Part shown: piece after piece, positions 30,856 to 40,710 of the stretch
Position numbering within the stretch: position 1 is the stretch's first letter
How the letters are laid out: the number at the start of each line of letters is the position of its first letter
Assembly (NCBI RefSeq): GCF_002895945.1
Contig: NZ_NPZB01000001.1
Coordinates: 1,131,501-1,195,500 of the forward strand
Source: Solilutibacter silvestris
GTDB lineage: Bacteria > Pseudomonadota > Gammaproteobacteria > Xanthomonadales > Xanthomonadaceae
Reading direction: 5' to 3'
Length of the DNA stretch: 64,000 bases
Translations under genes and position numbers: made by a program
The notes under the pieces: model-generated
The model's database searches: none
Told to the model about the DNA's origin: nothing
What the model saw: only the letters and a program-made list of their open reading frames with translations

Positions 30856-31755
30856 TCAGCGCCAGTCGAGCTCGCCGCGGATCACCGTGCAGACGCGACC
30901 GCCCGACCAGACGTCACTGTCGCCATCGACGTCGAGTTCGATGATGGCGTCGTGTCCGACTTCGCGTCCCTGGCTGATGCGATAGAAACCGTCAGGACCG
31001 GGCAGGGCGCCGCGTTGCGCCAACCATGCCGCCAGGGTGGCATTGGCGGCACCCGAAGCGGCATCCTCGAACTGCGCGGGTGCACCCACCCAGGCGCGCA
31101 CGGCGAGGTAATAGACCGGATCCTTGCTGCGCGCGAACGCGCACAGGCCCATGCTGCCGGTGCTTTCCGCGAGTTTCGCGATCGCGCTCCAGTTCGGTGT
31201 TGCCGCGCGCAGGGTGGCTTCGTCGGCGACTTCCGCCAGCCACCAGCGGCGACCGCCATCCATCAGTGCCGGCGGCAGTTCACCCAGCGGCAATCCGGCC
31301 AGTACATCGCGCAGGCGCGGATCATCGGCGTTGGCGGTTTCCAGCAGGCGCGCGCGCGGCGTGCGCACGGCGATAGTGCGTTCGGCGCCGCTGCCATGGA
31401 TGCGCAACGGCAAGGCGCCGGCGATGCCGTCCTGCACCAGCAATCCGTTTTTCGGTTCGGCCAGTCCGGCTTCGAGCACGGCATGGGCGGTGCCGACGCT
31501 GGGATGTCCGGCGAACGGCACCTCGCGCCGCGGGCTGAAGATGCGCAGGCGATAGCTGGTGTCGGGCGTCACCGGCGGCTGCACGAAGGTGGTTTCCGGC
31601 AGGCGCGTCCAGCGCGCGATGTCCTGCATGGTGGCGTCATCGAGGCCATCGGCATCGAGTACGACGGCCAGCGGATTGCCGGCACCGGGACGATCGGCGA
31701 AGACGTCGACCTGGGCGAAGCGCCGGCGGCGCACTGGGGAAGAAGAAAAAGACAT
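30856..31755 (-). CDS. PhzF family isomerase/epimerase
   Basis: 299 residues, the normal PhzF length. The first half has the catalytic glutamate in LPETTFVQPP (about residue 52) and the block FSPRREVPFAGHPSVGTAHAVLE. The second half has AAWLAQRG and YRISQGREVGHDAIIELDV. PhzF-fold enzymes isomerise small acids; most members outside phenazine clusters have unknown substrates, and no phenazine genes are nearby. It begins 79 bases from lysAC, transcribed away from it. The upstream in-frame extension to 32082 is a shadow of lysAC and was dropped. Confidence 0.9.
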   Translation of the reverse strand: MSFSSSPVRRRRFAQVDVFADRPGAGNPLAVVLDADGLDDATMQDIARWTRLPETTFVQPPVTPDTSYRLRIFSPRREVPFAGHPSVGTAHAVLEAGLAEPKNGLLVQDGIAGALPLRIHGSGAERTIAVRTPRARLLETANADDPRLRDVLAGLPLGELPPALMDGGRRWWLAEVADEATLRAATPNWSAIAKLAESTGSMGLCAFARSKDPVYYLAVRAWVGAPAQFEDAASGAANATLAAWLAQRGALPGPDGFYRISQGREVGHDAIIELDVDGDSDVWSGGRVCTVIRGELDWR

Positions 31756-31788
31756 GAAGGATCCGGGGGAATATCGCGAGCAATTCGC

Positions 31789-31794
31789 TAGAAT
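31789..31794 (+). promoter_or_regulatory. -10 element of the lysAC-murL-murD2 operon
   Basis: GCTAGAATCG (TAGAAT at 31789-31794) lies 40 bases before the lysAC start. The same ten bases occur before the S9 peptidase gene (42741-42750). No convincing -35 is present at 17 bases. Confidence 0.45.
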
Positions 31795-31834
31795 CGAGGG
31801 TTCACGCCCGCTGTCGGGCACAAGGTGAAGTGTA

Positions 31835-34432
31835 ATGCCGCAGACCGTCTCCCCGCCGCGCTGGATCGTGTTGAAGTTCGGTGGAACTTCAGTATCGAAA
31901 CGCGAGCGCTGGGACACCATCGGCCAATTGGCTGGCGAACGCCGGGCCACAGGTGCGCGCGTGCTGGTGGTGGTGTCGGCGTTGTCGGGCGTCACCAACC
32001 TGTTGCAGTCGATCAGTGATGGCAGTGGCGATGGTGCGGCGGTATTTGCGCAACTGGATGCGAGGCATCGCCAGTTCTGCACGGAAGACCTCGGGCTGGA
32101 TGCCGATATCGTGCTCGGCGAACGCTTGCGTCATCTGCGCGACTTGCTGATCGACGATCCGCGCGCGGCGACGCGCGAACTCGATTGGCAGGCCGAAGTA
32201 CTGGGGCAAGGCGAACTGATGTCGTCCACGCTGGGCGCGGCCTATTTGCGCAGCCGCGACATGGGCATGCAGTGGGTGGATGCGCGCGAGTGGTTGAATG
32301 CGCTGTCGCTGCCCAACGAAAGCGCGTGGTCGGGGCGTCTTTCGGTGAATTGCGAAATCACCGCCGATGCCGCGATGCGCGAACGTTTCCATGCCCAGGC
32401 CGGCGATCTCGCCATCACCCAGGGCTTCATCGCGCGCCACATCGATGGCGGCACCGCGATCCTCGGTCGTGGCGGTTCCGATACCTCGGCGGCGTACTTC
32501 GGCGCGCTGCTCGGTGCGCAACAGGTGGAAATCTGGACCGACGTGCCCGGCATGTTCAGCGCCAATCCGCGCGAAGTGCCGGACGCGCGACTGCTGGCCC
32601 GACTCGATCACGCAGAAGCGCAGGAAATCGCCACCACCGGTGCCAAGGTGCTGCATCCGCGCTCGATCGCGCCGTGCCGCGAAGCCGGCGTCACCATGCG
32701 CATCCTCGATACCGGCCATCCGCATCTCGACGGCACCCGCATCGATGCCAGCGGCCGCACCGTGCCCGGCGTCAAGGCGGTCAGTCGCCGCAACGGCATC
32801 GTGCTGGTGTCGATGGAAACCATCGGCATGTGGCAGCAGGTCGGCTTCCTCGCCGACATCTTCGATCGCTTCCGCGCGCATGGCCTGTCGATCGACATGA
32901 TCGGTTCGTCGGAAACCAACGTCACTGTCTCGCTCGATCCCAGCGAAAACCTCGTGAACACCAGCGTGCTGGCGGAACTCTCCGCCGATCTCGCCCAGGT
33001 GTGCCGGGTGAAAGTGATCGCGCCGTGCGCGGCGATCACCCTGGTTGGTCGCGGCATGCGGTCGCTGCTCGATCGTCTGTCCGGGGTGTGGGCGACGTTC
33101 GGACGCGAGCGCGTGCATCTGATTTCGCAATCGTCGAACGATCTCAACCTGACCTTCGTGGTCGATGAAGCCGACGCCGACGGCATGATTCCTACGCTGC
33201 ATGCCGAACTGATCCGCAGCGGCGCGATGCCGGTGCGCGAACCCGGCGTGTTCGGCCCGAGCTGGCAACAACTGATCGCGCCGCGCGCCGCGCGTCCGCA
33301 ACCGTGGTGGGCGCAGGAACGCACGCGCCTGCTCGAGATCGCCGCGCGTCACACTCCGACCTACGCCTGCCATCTGCCGACCGTGCGCGAACGCGCCCGT
33401 GCGCTGGCCGCGATTCCCGCCATCGATCGTCGCTACTACGCGATCAAGGCCAATCCGCATCCTGCGATCCTGCGCGCGCTGGTCGAGGAAAATTTCGGTC
33501 TGGAATGCGTGTCGCAGGGTGAACTCGAACACGTGTTCGCCTCGGTGCCGGGCCTTGCGCCGCAACAGGTGCTGTTCACCCCGAATTTCGCGCCGATCGA
33601 CGAATACCGCGCGGCACTGACACGCGGTGTCACCGTCACCGTCGACAATGTCGAATTGCTGCAACGCTGGCCGGAAGTATTTCGCGGCCAGTCGCTGTGG
33701 TTGCGCATCGATCTCGGCTATGGCGATGGCCACCACGCCAAGGTCACCACCGGCGGCAAGGACGCCAAGTTCGGGCTGTCGACGCAACGCGTCGATGAAT
33801 TCGTCGATCTCGCGCGCACGCTCGACGTGCGTATCACCGGTCTCCATGCGCATCTCGGCAGCGGCATCGAAACGGTTGGCCACTGGAAGGGGATGATCGA
33901 TGCGATGGCCGGTTTCGCACGACGCATCGGTAGCGTGGAGACGCTCGATATCGGCGGCGGCTTGCCGATTCCCTATCGTCCCGACGAGGATCCGTTCGAT
34001 CTCGATGCGTGGTCGCAGGGATTGTCGGAAATGAAGACGGTGCATCCGGCGTTCAAGTTCGCGATTGAACCGGGACGTTATCTCGTCGCCGAATCCGGTG
34101 TGCTGCTGACGCACGCGACGCAGGTGGTGGAGAAAGACGGCGTGCGTCGCGTCGGTCTCGATGCCGGCATGAACGCGCTGATCCGTCCTGCCTTGTACGA
34201 CGCTTGGCACGGAATCGCCAATCTCACCCGCCTCGACGATGGCGACGACCGTGCGTTCGACGTGGTCGGCCCGATCTGCGAATCCAGCGACATTTTCGGC
34301 AAGGAACGCAGCCTGCCACGCGCGACTGCAGCCGGCGATGTGGTGTTGATCGCCGATGCCGGCGCTTACGGTTTCAGCATGGCCAGCACCTACAACCAGC
34401 GGCCGTTGCCGCAGCAGGAGATCATCGAATGA
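31835..34432 (+). CDS. lysAC: Bifunctional aspartate kinase / diaminopimelate decarboxylase
   Basis: 865 residues, a fusion of the first committed and the last step of lysine synthesis. The kinase part has KFGGTSVSK (14-22), GRGGSDTSA near 210 and C-terminal ACT-type regulatory segments. From about residue 495 comes a PLP-dependent decarboxylase with K538 in YYAIKANPHP, HAHLGSGIE near 672, IGGGLPIPY and CESSDIFGKER. It phosphorylates aspartate and decarboxylates meso-DAP to lysine. The fusion is known in Xanthomonas and relatives. GGTGAA lies before the ATG. Its stop overlaps the murL start (ATGA). Confidence 0.95.
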   Translation: MPQTVSPPRWIVLKFGGTSVSKRERWDTIGQLAGERRATGARVLVVVSALSGVTNLLQSISDGSGDGAAVFAQLDARHRQFCTEDLGLDADIVLGERLRHLRDLLIDDPRAATRELDWQAEVLGQGELMSSTLGAAYLRSRDMGMQWVDAREWLNALSLPNESAWSGRLSVNCEITADAAMRERFHAQAGDLAITQGFIARHIDGGTAILGRGGSDTSAAYFGALLGAQQVEIWTDVPGMFSANPREVPDARLLARLDHAEAQEIATTGAKVLHPRSIAPCREAGVTMRILDTGHPHLDGTRIDASGRTVPGVKAVSRRNGIVLVSMETIGMWQQVGFLADIFDRFRAHGLSIDMIGSSETNVTVSLDPSENLVNTSVLAELSADLAQVCRVKVIAPCAAITLVGRGMRSLLDRLSGVWATFGRERVHLISQSSNDLNLTFVVDEADADGMIPTLHAELIRSGAMPVREPGVFGPSWQQLIAPRAARPQPWWAQERTRLLEIAARHTPTYACHLPTVRERARALAAIPAIDRRYYAIKANPHPAILRALVEENFGLECVSQGELEHVFASVPGLAPQQVLFTPNFAPIDEYRAALTRGVTVTVDNVELLQRWPEVFRGQSLWLRIDLGYGDGHHAKVTTGGKDAKFGLSTQRVDEFVDLARTLDVRITGLHAHLGSGIETVGHWKGMIDAMAGFARRIGSVETLDIGGGLPIPYRPDEDPFDLDAWSQGLSEMKTVHPAFKFAIEPGRYLVAESGVLLTHATQVVEKDGVRRVGLDAGMNALIRPALYDAWHGIANLTRLDDGDDRAFDVVGPICESSDIFGKERSLPRATAAGDVVLIADAGAYGFSMASTYNQRPLPQQEIIE

Positions 34433-35802
34433 GTGTGGGCATGACTTCCTGGGTGTTCCAGCGCGATGTCATCCGCGCCTTCCGCTTCGTCGCTTGCGGC
34501 TTCGATTCGCAGACCGGCGTGGCGACGCTCGACTATGCCTTCGACGACAGTCCGGTATTGAGCGAAACCGTGCGAATTCCCGGTGCGCCGTTCGTTCTTG
34601 ATGGCGCCCGCAAGCACGCAGTGGATGCAGCGACGCGATTGCTGCACCTGATCGCCGGGGTCAGCTATTACAAGGCGGCGGTGCCGCAGGACATCCGCAT
34701 CGAGAATGGCGCGATCGATCTCTCGACCGCAGAATATCTCGACAGCCTGTACCTCAATGGCCTTGGCGAGTTCGCCTATCGCAATGGCCTGAACCTGCAC
34801 GACCGCATCCGTTTCCCGCATGGCGATGCACCGTCGCAAGCGGCGCCTGCGCTTGGAATGCGCGATCATGCATTGGTCGCGATCGGCGGCGGCAAGGATT
34901 CGCTGGTATCGATCGAAGCGTTGCGCGCGGCCGGCATCCCGCAGACCGTCACCTGGGTCGGCGGCTCGCAACTGATCGCGCAATGCGCGGCGCGCACCGG
35001 TCTGCCGACGCTCAATATCGAACGTCAGATCGCGCCGGAACTGTTCGAACTCAATCGCCAGGGTGCATGGAACGGTCACATCCCGGTAACCGCGATCAAT
35101 TCCGCGATCATGGTGCTGGCGGCGCTGCTCAGCGATGCCAACCAGGTGGTGTTCTCCAACGAACGTTCCGCCAGTTACGGCAGCCTGATCGAAGGCACCG
35201 GCGAAGTGAACCACCAGTGGTCGAAGGGTTGGGCGGCGGAGCAGGGACTGGCGAAGGTCGTGCGCGACACCGTTGCCGCCGATCTTTCCTATTACTCGTT
35301 GCTGCGGCCGTTGTCGGAACTCGCGGTGGCGCGCCAGTTCGCGAAGAACGACCACTACGATGCGTGGTTCTCCAGCTGCAATCGCAACTTCCACCTGCTC
35401 GGTGAAAAACCGACGCAACGCTGGTGTGGTGTCTGCCCGAAATGCCATTTCGTCTTCCTCGCACTGGCGCCCTTCGTGCCCAAGCCGCGACTGGTCGGGA
35501 TCTTCGGGCGCAACCTGCTGGATGATCGCGACCAGGTCCCCGGCTACGACGCATTGCTGGAATATCGCGACCACAAGCCGTTCGAGTGCGTGGGCGAGGG
35601 CGGTGAATCGCGCGCGGCGATGGCGGCGTTGTCGGGGCGATCCGAGTGGCGCGAGGACGAAATCGTCCAGCGTTTCCGCAACGAGATCCTGCCGCAGCTG
35701 ATCGGCGACGATCTCGCCATCGAACCGTTGCTGGAACTGGATGGCGAACATGGCATTCCCGAATCGATCTGGGCACGCATCCGTGGGCCATTCGCTGCTT
35801 GA
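34429..35802 (+). CDS. murL: UDP-N-acetyl-alpha-D-muramoyl-L-alanyl-L-glutamate epimerase MurL
   Basis: 457 residues. It has a PP-loop-like [13 protein letters not shown] (K156), [10 protein letters not shown] near 242, and a cysteine cluster C333-G-V-C336-P-K-C339. These and the partner downstream match MurL, which inverts the L-Glu of UDP-MurNAc-L-Ala-L-Glu to D-Glu using ATP. AGGAG stands eight bases before the ATG, which overlaps the lysAC stop. Together with MurD2 it forms the alternative D-Glu route described in Xanthomonas, independent of glutamate racemase and standard MurD. Confidence 0.9.
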   Translation: MSVGMTSWVFQRDVIRAFRFVACGFDSQTGVATLDYAFDDSPVLSETVRIPGAPFVLDGARKHAVDAATRLLHLIAGVSYYKAAVPQDIRIENGAIDLSTAEYLDSLYLNGLGEFAYRNGLNLHDRIRFPHGDAPSQAAPALGMRDHALVAIGGGKDSLVSIEALRAAGIPQTVTWVGGSQLIAQCAARTGLPTLNIERQIAPELFELNRQGAWNGHIPVTAINSAIMVLAALLSDANQVVFSNERSASYGSLIEGTGEVNHQWSKGWAAEQGLAKVVRDTVAADLSYYSLLRPLSELAVARQFAKNDHYDAWFSSCNRNFHLLGEKPTQRWCGVCPKCHFVFLALAPFVPKPRLVGIFGRNLLDDRDQVPGYDALLEYRDHKPFECVGEGGESRAAMAALSGRSEWREDEIVQRFRNEILPQLIGDDLAIEPLLELDGEHGIPESIWARIRGPFAA

Positions 35803-37186
35803 CGGCCAACGCGCCGCGCTCTGGGGCTGGGGGCGCGAAGGCAAGGCGACGCATCGCGCCTTGCGCAGCGCGCCCGTGGCTGGCGGTGGTATCCGCTATC
35901 CCGGCGAACTGACGCTGTTCTGCAATGCGCAGGAAGCCGAGGATGCACGCGCGCTGGGCGATCCCTTGCTGCGCATCGAGGCAGAAGTCGATGGCGAACG
36001 CCTGTCCGCGTTCGATATGGTGATCAAGTCGCCGGGCATCAGTCCGTATTCGCCGATGGCGCGTGCGGCGCAGGCGAGCGGAACACGCTTCGTCGGCGCG
36101 ACGCAGCTGTGGTTCGCCGAACGCCGCGACGCCGACACCCTGTGCGTGACCGGCACCAAGGGCAAGAGCACCACCACCGCGATGCTGGCGCACTTGTTGC
36201 GCGCGGCGGGCAAGCGCACCGCACTGGTCGGCAACATCGGCGCGCCGTTGATGGAACTGATCGATGGGCAGGCCGATGTCTGGGCGATAGAACTCAGCAG
36301 CTACCAGACGCGTGACGTCGCCGATAGCGGCGTGCGCCCGCATCTCGCCATCGTCACCAACATCTATCCGGAGCACCTCGATTGGCACGGTGGCGAGGAC
36401 CGCTACGTCGCCGACAAGCTGGCGCTGGTGACGGAAGGGAAACCGCACGTCGCGGTGCTCAACGCCGCCGATCCGATCCTGGCGCGGATGCAGCTGCCCG
36501 ACAGCGAAGTCGTGTGGTTCAACCATGCCGATGGCTGGCATATGCAGGGTGAGGTGATCCATCGTGGTGACGAAGCGATCTTCGATACCTCGACGCTGCC
36601 GCTGCCCGGCGCGCACAATCGCGGCAACCTCTGTGCGGTGCTGGCAGCGCTGGAAGCGATCGGGTTCGATGCTGCTGCATTCGCGCCACACGCCGCGACC
36701 TTCCAGCCATTGCCCAATCGCCTGCAGGCACTGGGCGAGCGCGATGGCATTCTCTATGTCAACGATTCGATCAGCACCACGCCGCACGCGACGCTGGCCG
36801 CGCTCGATCTTTATCGCGATCGTCCGGTGGCGGTGCTGGTCGGCGGACATGATCGCGGGCTCGATTGGCACGATTTCGCCGAGGCGATGCGCAGCTGCGC
36901 ACCGCACGCGATCGTGACCATGGGACAGAACGGCCCGCGCATCCACGCGTTGCTGGAACCGATCGCGGCGGCAGGCGGTTTCACTTTGTCGCAAGCGCGT
37001 GATCTCGAAGACGCGATGCGGATTGGGCGCGATGCAATACAAGGAAATGGTGTGATGTTGTTGTCACCGGGCGCGCCGAGTTTCGGGCCGTATCGCGATT
37101 ACGTCGCGCGCGGACGTCACTTTGCTGAATTGGCCGGCTTCGACCCCGGGAAGATCAGCGCGATCCAGGGCATGGGGATTTCTTAG
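35783..37186 (+). CDS. murD2: UDP-N-acetylmuramoyl-L-alanine--L-glutamate ligase MurD2
   Basis: 467 residues, Mur ligase fold. The ATP site is [15 protein letters not shown] near residue 125. ELSSYQTRD near 172, [12 protein letters not shown] near 193 and [11 protein letters not shown] near 330 are MurD-like, and [22 protein letters not shown] closes the C-terminal domain. In this subgroup the enzyme adds L-Glu, and MurL then epimerises it. I chose GTG 35783 because residues from [19 protein letters not shown] begin the fold; an ATG at 35741 is possible. It overlaps murL by about 20 bases and ends the operon, directly followed by repeat copy B. Confidence 0.9.
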   Translation: MGHSLLDGQRAALWGWGREGKATHRALRSAPVAGGGIRYPGELTLFCNAQEAEDARALGDPLLRIEAEVDGERLSAFDMVIKSPGISPYSPMARAAQASGTRFVGATQLWFAERRDADTLCVTGTKGKSTTTAMLAHLLRAAGKRTALVGNIGAPLMELIDGQADVWAIELSSYQTRDVADSGVRPHLAIVTNIYPEHLDWHGGEDRYVADKLALVTEGKPHVAVLNAADPILARMQLPDSEVVWFNHADGWHMQGEVIHRGDEAIFDTSTLPLPGAHNRGNLCAVLAALEAIGFDAAAFAPHAATFQPLPNRLQALGERDGILYVNDSISTTPHATLAALDLYRDRPVAVLVGGHDRGLDWHDFAEAMRSCAPHAIVTMGQNGPRIHALLEPIAAAGGFTLSQARDLEDAMRIGRDAIQGNGVMLLSPGAPSFGPYRDYVARGRHFAELAGFDPGKISAIQGMGIS

Positions 37187-37283
37187 GCACGCGCTGGCTG
37201 GCGTGGGCGGAGACCCACTGCGCGGGACGCCGTGAATCCATCCATGGATGCCGAGTCCGAGCCCCCATGTATGGGTTCACGGC
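37187..37283 (+). repeat. Dispersed intergenic repeat, copy B
   Basis: It starts at the first base after the murD2 stop. It shares exact blocks with copy A (37187-37205, 37219-37237, 37239-37246). Here the element is closed by an inverted repeat GCCGTGAA (37229-37236) with TTCACGGC (37276-37283). Inside lies a perfect 12-base palindrome CATCCATGGATG (37239-37250) and a short stem CCCAT/ATGGG. It could fold as a branched RNA at the 3' end of the operon. Confidence 0.85.
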
Positions 37284-37372
37284 GAGTCGGCCATATGGAC
37301 AACCGACGCAGGCGCACAGCCGGGCGATGATGATCAGCGTTATCCTCGCGTTTTCACCACGGGAGTTTCGCC

Positions 37373-38152
37373 ATGCGTCGTCTTCTGTTCGCTTTGTCAT
37401 TGTTGGTGTTGTCGTTGCCGGCGGTCGCGAAAATGCAGAGCCGTGCGGTCGACTGGACGGTCGGCAAGGATCGTTTCAGCGGTTACGTCGTCTACGACGA
37501 TGCCTCCAAGCTCAAGCGTCCCGGATTGCTGATGGTGCCTGACTGGTATGGCGTCACCCCGGCCGCGCTCGACAAGGCCAGGCAACAGGCAGGCGCCGAT
37601 TACGTGGTGTTCGTGGTCGACATGTATGGCAAGGGCGAGCGTCCGGCCGACGACAAACAGGCGCTGGCGCAGGTGCAGAAGCTGTACCCGAAACCGGCGG
37701 TAATGCGCGAACGCATGCAGGCCGCGCTGGATGCGTTCAAGGCACAGGCGCCGTCGGTGCCGTTGAACTCGGCGAAGATCGGTGCGTTCGGATTCTGCTT
37801 CGGCGGATCGTCGGTGCTGGAACTGGCGCGCAGCGGCGTGAAGCTGGCCGGGATCGTCACCTTCCACGGTGGATTGCATACGGAATCGCCCGCGACCGCC
37901 AATTCGGTCCACACGCCGTTGCTGGTACTCAATGGCGCGGCCGACGGCAGCCAGAAGGCGGCGATCGTGCCATTCGAGGAGGAAATGGATCGCGCCGGGG
38001 CCGATTGGCAGTTCGTCAATTTCAGCGGCGCGGTGCACTGCTTCGCGCTGGAAACCGCCAACAAGCCCGGTTGCAAGTACGATCCGCGGGCGGCACGGCG
38101 CGCCTACGCGATGATGCACGCGTTCTTTGCCGGTCGCTTCGCGGTGGATTGA
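37373..38152 (+). CDS. Dienelactone hydrolase family protein, exported
   Basis: 259 residues. A signal peptide covers residues 1-19 (MRRLLFALSLLVLSLPAVA). The alpha/beta-hydrolase nucleophile is C142 in GAFGFCFGGSS, with D in LNGAADGSQ near 194 and H in SGAVHCFALE near 223, the Cys-Asp-His triad of the family. The substrate is unknown; periplasmic members are widespread and not linked to aromatic degradation. GGGAG lies eight bases before the ATG. It converges with the DJ-1/PfpI gene 24 bases away. Confidence 0.9.
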   Translation: MRRLLFALSLLVLSLPAVAKMQSRAVDWTVGKDRFSGYVVYDDASKLKRPGLLMVPDWYGVTPAALDKARQQAGADYVVFVVDMYGKGERPADDKQALAQVQKLYPKPAVMRERMQAALDAFKAQAPSVPLNSAKIGAFGFCFGGSSVLELARSGVKLAGIVTFHGGLHTESPATANSVHTPLLVLNGAADGSQKAAIVPFEEEMDRAGADWQFVNFSGAVHCFALETANKPGCKYDPRAARRAYAMMHAFFAGRFAVD

Positions 38153-38176
38153 GTCACGACTGCGGCAAGTCCCACG

Positions 38177-38872
38177 CTAAGGCGTCTTCGCTTGCAGCAG
38201 GTCACGGAGCTTTTCGCCGACGCCGGTCGCCGATTGCGGATTCTGGCCTGTCACCAGGCGGCCGTCGGCCACCGAGTTGGCACTGAACGTTGGCGCGTCC
38301 TGCAGGATCGCGCCGCGTTCGGCCAGGGTTTTCGAGAGCAGGAACGGAACCACGTGTTCCAACCCGACCGCGTGTTCTTCCGCGTCGGTGAAGGCAGCGA
38401 CACGCTTGCCGGCGACGAGGGGACTGCCGTCGGACAGTGTCGCGTTCACCAGCGCCGACGGGCCATGGCAGACCGCAGCGACCACGCCGCCGTGTTCGTA
38501 GATGTCGCGGATCGCGCGCTGTGCCGCGGCGCTCTGCGGGAAATCCCACATGGTGCCGTGGCCGCCGGCGAAGAAGATTGCGGAATAGTTCGCTGGATCG
38601 ATGTCGTCGAGTCGCCGGGTCGACGACAGCGCCGAGCGGAAGGCGGGGTCATTCCAGTATTTCGCATTGACCGGATCGGCGAGATCCAGCCCATCGACGG
38701 GAGGCTCGCCCCCGGCGATCGAAGCGAATTCCACCGGGATTCCGGCGCCCTGCAACACCGCGAAGGGGTGCGTGACTTCGCCGAGGAAATAGCCGGTCGG
38801 CTGGCCGGTGTCGCCTTTTGCGCCGTGGCTGGTGAGGACGAACAGGACGGGCTTGATCGCGGGCGTGGTCAT
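38177..38872 (-). CDS. DJ-1/PfpI family class I glutamine amidotransferase-like protein
   Basis: 231 residues. The nucleophile elbow is VAAVCHGPSALV (C135, H136), preceded by FFAGGHGTMWDFP near 101, which matches the Hsp31-like/DJ-1 group. Members act as chaperone-like hydrolases or glyoxalases; which activity applies is not shown here. No signal peptide. The ATG at 38872 begins the conserved KPVLFVLTSHG block, and upstream in-frame codons are a shadow of the next gene. Confidence 0.88.
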   Translation of the reverse strand: MTTPAIKPVLFVLTSHGAKGDTGQPTGYFLGEVTHPFAVLQGAGIPVEFASIAGGEPPVDGLDLADPVNAKYWNDPAFRSALSSTRRLDDIDPANYSAIFFAGGHGTMWDFPQSAAAQRAIRDIYEHGGVVAAVCHGPSALVNATLSDGSPLVAGKRVAAFTDAEEHAVGLEHVVPFLLSKTLAERGAILQDAPTFSANSVADGRLVTGQNPQSATGVGEKLRDLLQAKTP

Positions 38873-38915
38873 CGGTGTGCACTCGTCGGGGAGTCGCGCC
38901 CACCATACTCGCGTT

Positions 38916-39902
38916 TCAGCGATCGCGATTGACCGCGTAACGCGCGAGTCCGCGCAACGCAGCGACGGCATCGTTGTCTTCGAGCGTGCTGATCGCCGCT
39001 TCCGCGGCATCGGCATAACGCCGCGCCACCGCACGGCTGTAACCGAGGCTGTCGTGCGCGGCGATCGCTGCGCTCACTTCCGGCAACGCCGACACATCAC
39101 CTGCTTCGACGATCGTGCGCAGGCGTTCGCGCGTCGCGGCATCGGCGTGCGCCATCGCGTGGATCAACGGCAGCGTCATCTTGCCTTCGGCGAGGTCATC
39201 GCCGAGATTCTTGCCCATGGTCGCCGCGTCGGAGGCGTAATCGAGCACGTCGTCGGCGATCTGGAAGGCGTAGCCGAGATGCATGCCGTAATCGTGCAGC
39301 GCCTGTTGCGTCGCTGCATCGGCCCCGGCCAGCAACGCACCCAGGCGCGTCGCCGCCGCGAACAGGATCGCCGTCTTGCGTTCGATCACGCGCAGGTAGG
39401 CGGGTTCATCCGTATCGGGATTGCGCACGTGCAGCAGCTGCAGCACTTCGCCTTCGGCGATCATGTTGGTGGTGTCGGCGAGGAGGCGCTGCACGTCCAT
39501 GCGCTCCAGTTCCACCATCAACTGGAAACTGCGCGAATAGAGGAAATCGCCAACCAGCACGCTGGTCGCGTTCCCCCACACCGCGTTCGCCGTGCTGCGG
39601 CCGCGTCGCAGGTCGGATTCATCCACCACGTCGTCGTGCAGCAGGGTGGAGGTGTGGATGAATTCGACCACGGCCGCCAGCTGGTGCGCGTCGGCGCCCA
39701 TGTGCCCGAGCGCGCGCGATGCCAGCAACAACAGCATCGGCCTCAGGCGCTTGCCACCGGCACCGATGATGTATTCCGCGACCTGGTTGATCAGCACCAC
39801 GTCCGACGCCAGCCGGCGACGGATCAGGGCATCGACGGCCGCCATGTCGGGCGCGGCCAGTTGCTGGATGGCGGGGAGGGAAAGCGCGGGGCGGTCGGTC
39901 AT
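38916..39902 (-). CDS. ispB: Polyprenyl (octaprenyl-type) diphosphate synthase
   Basis: 328 residues. The first aspartate-rich motif is LLHDDVVDESD (D90, D91, D94) and the second is FQIADDVLDY near 217. GGKRLRPML near residue 50 binds isopentenyl diphosphate. It builds the all-trans side chain of ubiquinone. The chain length (octaprenyl or solanesyl) cannot be read by eye. The ATG at 39902 lies about 20 bases after a perfect TATAAT -10 on the minus strand and lacks a Shine-Dalgarno. It is divergent from ssb. Confidence 0.93.
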   Translation of the reverse strand: MTDRPALSLPAIQQLAAPDMAAVDALIRRRLASDVVLINQVAEYIIGAGGKRLRPMLLLLASRALGHMGADAHQLAAVVEFIHTSTLLHDDVVDESDLRRGRSTANAVWGNATSVLVGDFLYSRSFQLMVELERMDVQRLLADTTNMIAEGEVLQLLHVRNPDTDEPAYLRVIERKTAILFAAATRLGALLAGADAATQQALHDYGMHLGYAFQIADDVLDYASDAATMGKNLGDDLAEGKMTLPLIHAMAHADAATRERLRTIVEAGDVSALPEVSAAIAAHDSLGYSRAVARRYADAAEAAISTLEDNDAVAALRGLARYAVNRDR

Positions 39903-39929
39903 CAGGAGGTTGGCCGGGATGCTCTGGCG

Positions 39930-39935
39930 ATTATA
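39930..39935 (-). promoter_or_regulatory. -10 element of ispB
   Basis: A perfect TATAAT on the minus strand, 28 bases before the start codon. The -35 region at 17-18 bases is poor, so promoter strength may depend on the -10 alone. Confidence 0.5.
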
Positions 39936-40018
39936 GAAGGTGAACGCGGGACATCCGGCGACGGGGAGAAACCTGACCCGTCGCTGCGGCATCGGCCGGC
40001 TGGCCGGGCCCGGCGCGG

Positions 40019-40024
40019 TAGAAT
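40019..40024 (+). promoter_or_regulatory. -10 element of ssb
   Basis: TAGAAT in GGTAGAATGG, 67 bases before the ssb start. It is the same hexamer as before lysAC, the S9 peptidase gene and miaB. The -35 region is GC-rich and not recognisable. Confidence 0.4.
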
Positions 40025-40091
40025 GGAATATGTCTGTCGGCGGCGACGTCGGCATCCCAACAACCAATGACCAAAACGTAAGGAGCCAGAC

Positions 40092-40577
40092 ATGGCACGC
40101 GGAATCAATAAAGTGATTTTGGTCGGGAATCTCGGCAACGACCCCGACATCAAGTACACCCAGGGCGGCATGGCGATCTGCACGCTCAGCATCGCCACCA
40201 CCACGGTCCGCAAGGACAAGGATGGCAACCAGCAGGAAAAGACCGAGTGGCATCGCGTCAAGCTGTTCGGCAAGCTCGGCGAGATCGCCGGCGAATACCT
40301 GAAGAAGGGCCGCGAGGTCTATGTCGAAGGTCGCATCGAATACGGCAGCTACGAGAAGGATGGCGTCAAGCACTACACCACCGACATCGTGGCGGACGAA
40401 ATGCAGATGCTCGGCGGGCGTCCTGAGGGTGCCGGTGGACAGGCTGGTGGCGGCGGCTACGAGCGCGGCTCGCGTCCGGCCCCGGCCCAGCGCCGTGAAC
40501 CGTCGCGTGAAGCGCCGGCGGCAGCCGTGGCCGACTTCGGCGGTGGCGATTTCAACGACGACGACATTCCGTTCTGA
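40092..40577 (+). CDS. ssb: Single-stranded DNA-binding protein SSB
   Basis: 161 residues. The OB fold covers residues 1-110 (MARGINKVILVGNLGNDPDIKYT, then WHRVKLFGKLGEIAGEYLKKG). A glycine/proline/arginine-rich linker leads to the acidic tip FNDDDIPF, which recruits replication and repair partners. It coats single-stranded DNA as a tetramer. AAGGAG lies about seven bases before the ATG. A strong terminator follows the stop, so it is a single-gene unit. Confidence 0.97.
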   Translation: MARGINKVILVGNLGNDPDIKYTQGGMAICTLSIATTTVRKDKDGNQQEKTEWHRVKLFGKLGEIAGEYLKKGREVYVEGRIEYGSYEKDGVKHYTTDIVADEMQMLGGRPEGAGGQAGGGGYERGSRPAPAQRREPSREAPAAAVADFGGGDFNDDDIPF

Positions 40578-40602
40578 ACTGGAATCATCGCGTGATGCAT
40601 CG

Positions 40603-40624
40603 GACGGCGCCTGCGGGCGCCGTC
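40603..40624 (+). terminator. Rho-independent terminator of ssb
   Basis: Perfect 9-base arms GACGGCGCC (40603-40611) and GGCGCCGTC (40616-40624) with a TGCG tetraloop, followed by TTCGTTTTC. Confidence 0.92.
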
Positions 40625-40710
40625 TTCGTTTTCGCGGCACTACCGCGCCGCAACTGGACTTGACCGCCCCCAGACCGTAGTTTGTCGGGAATTCCGCCCA
40701 CGGATCCGCC

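Noticed and set aside
31889-34210. A 773-codon minus-strand frame
   Set aside because: Antisense to lysAC, with the same low-information composition; no motif or ribosome site.
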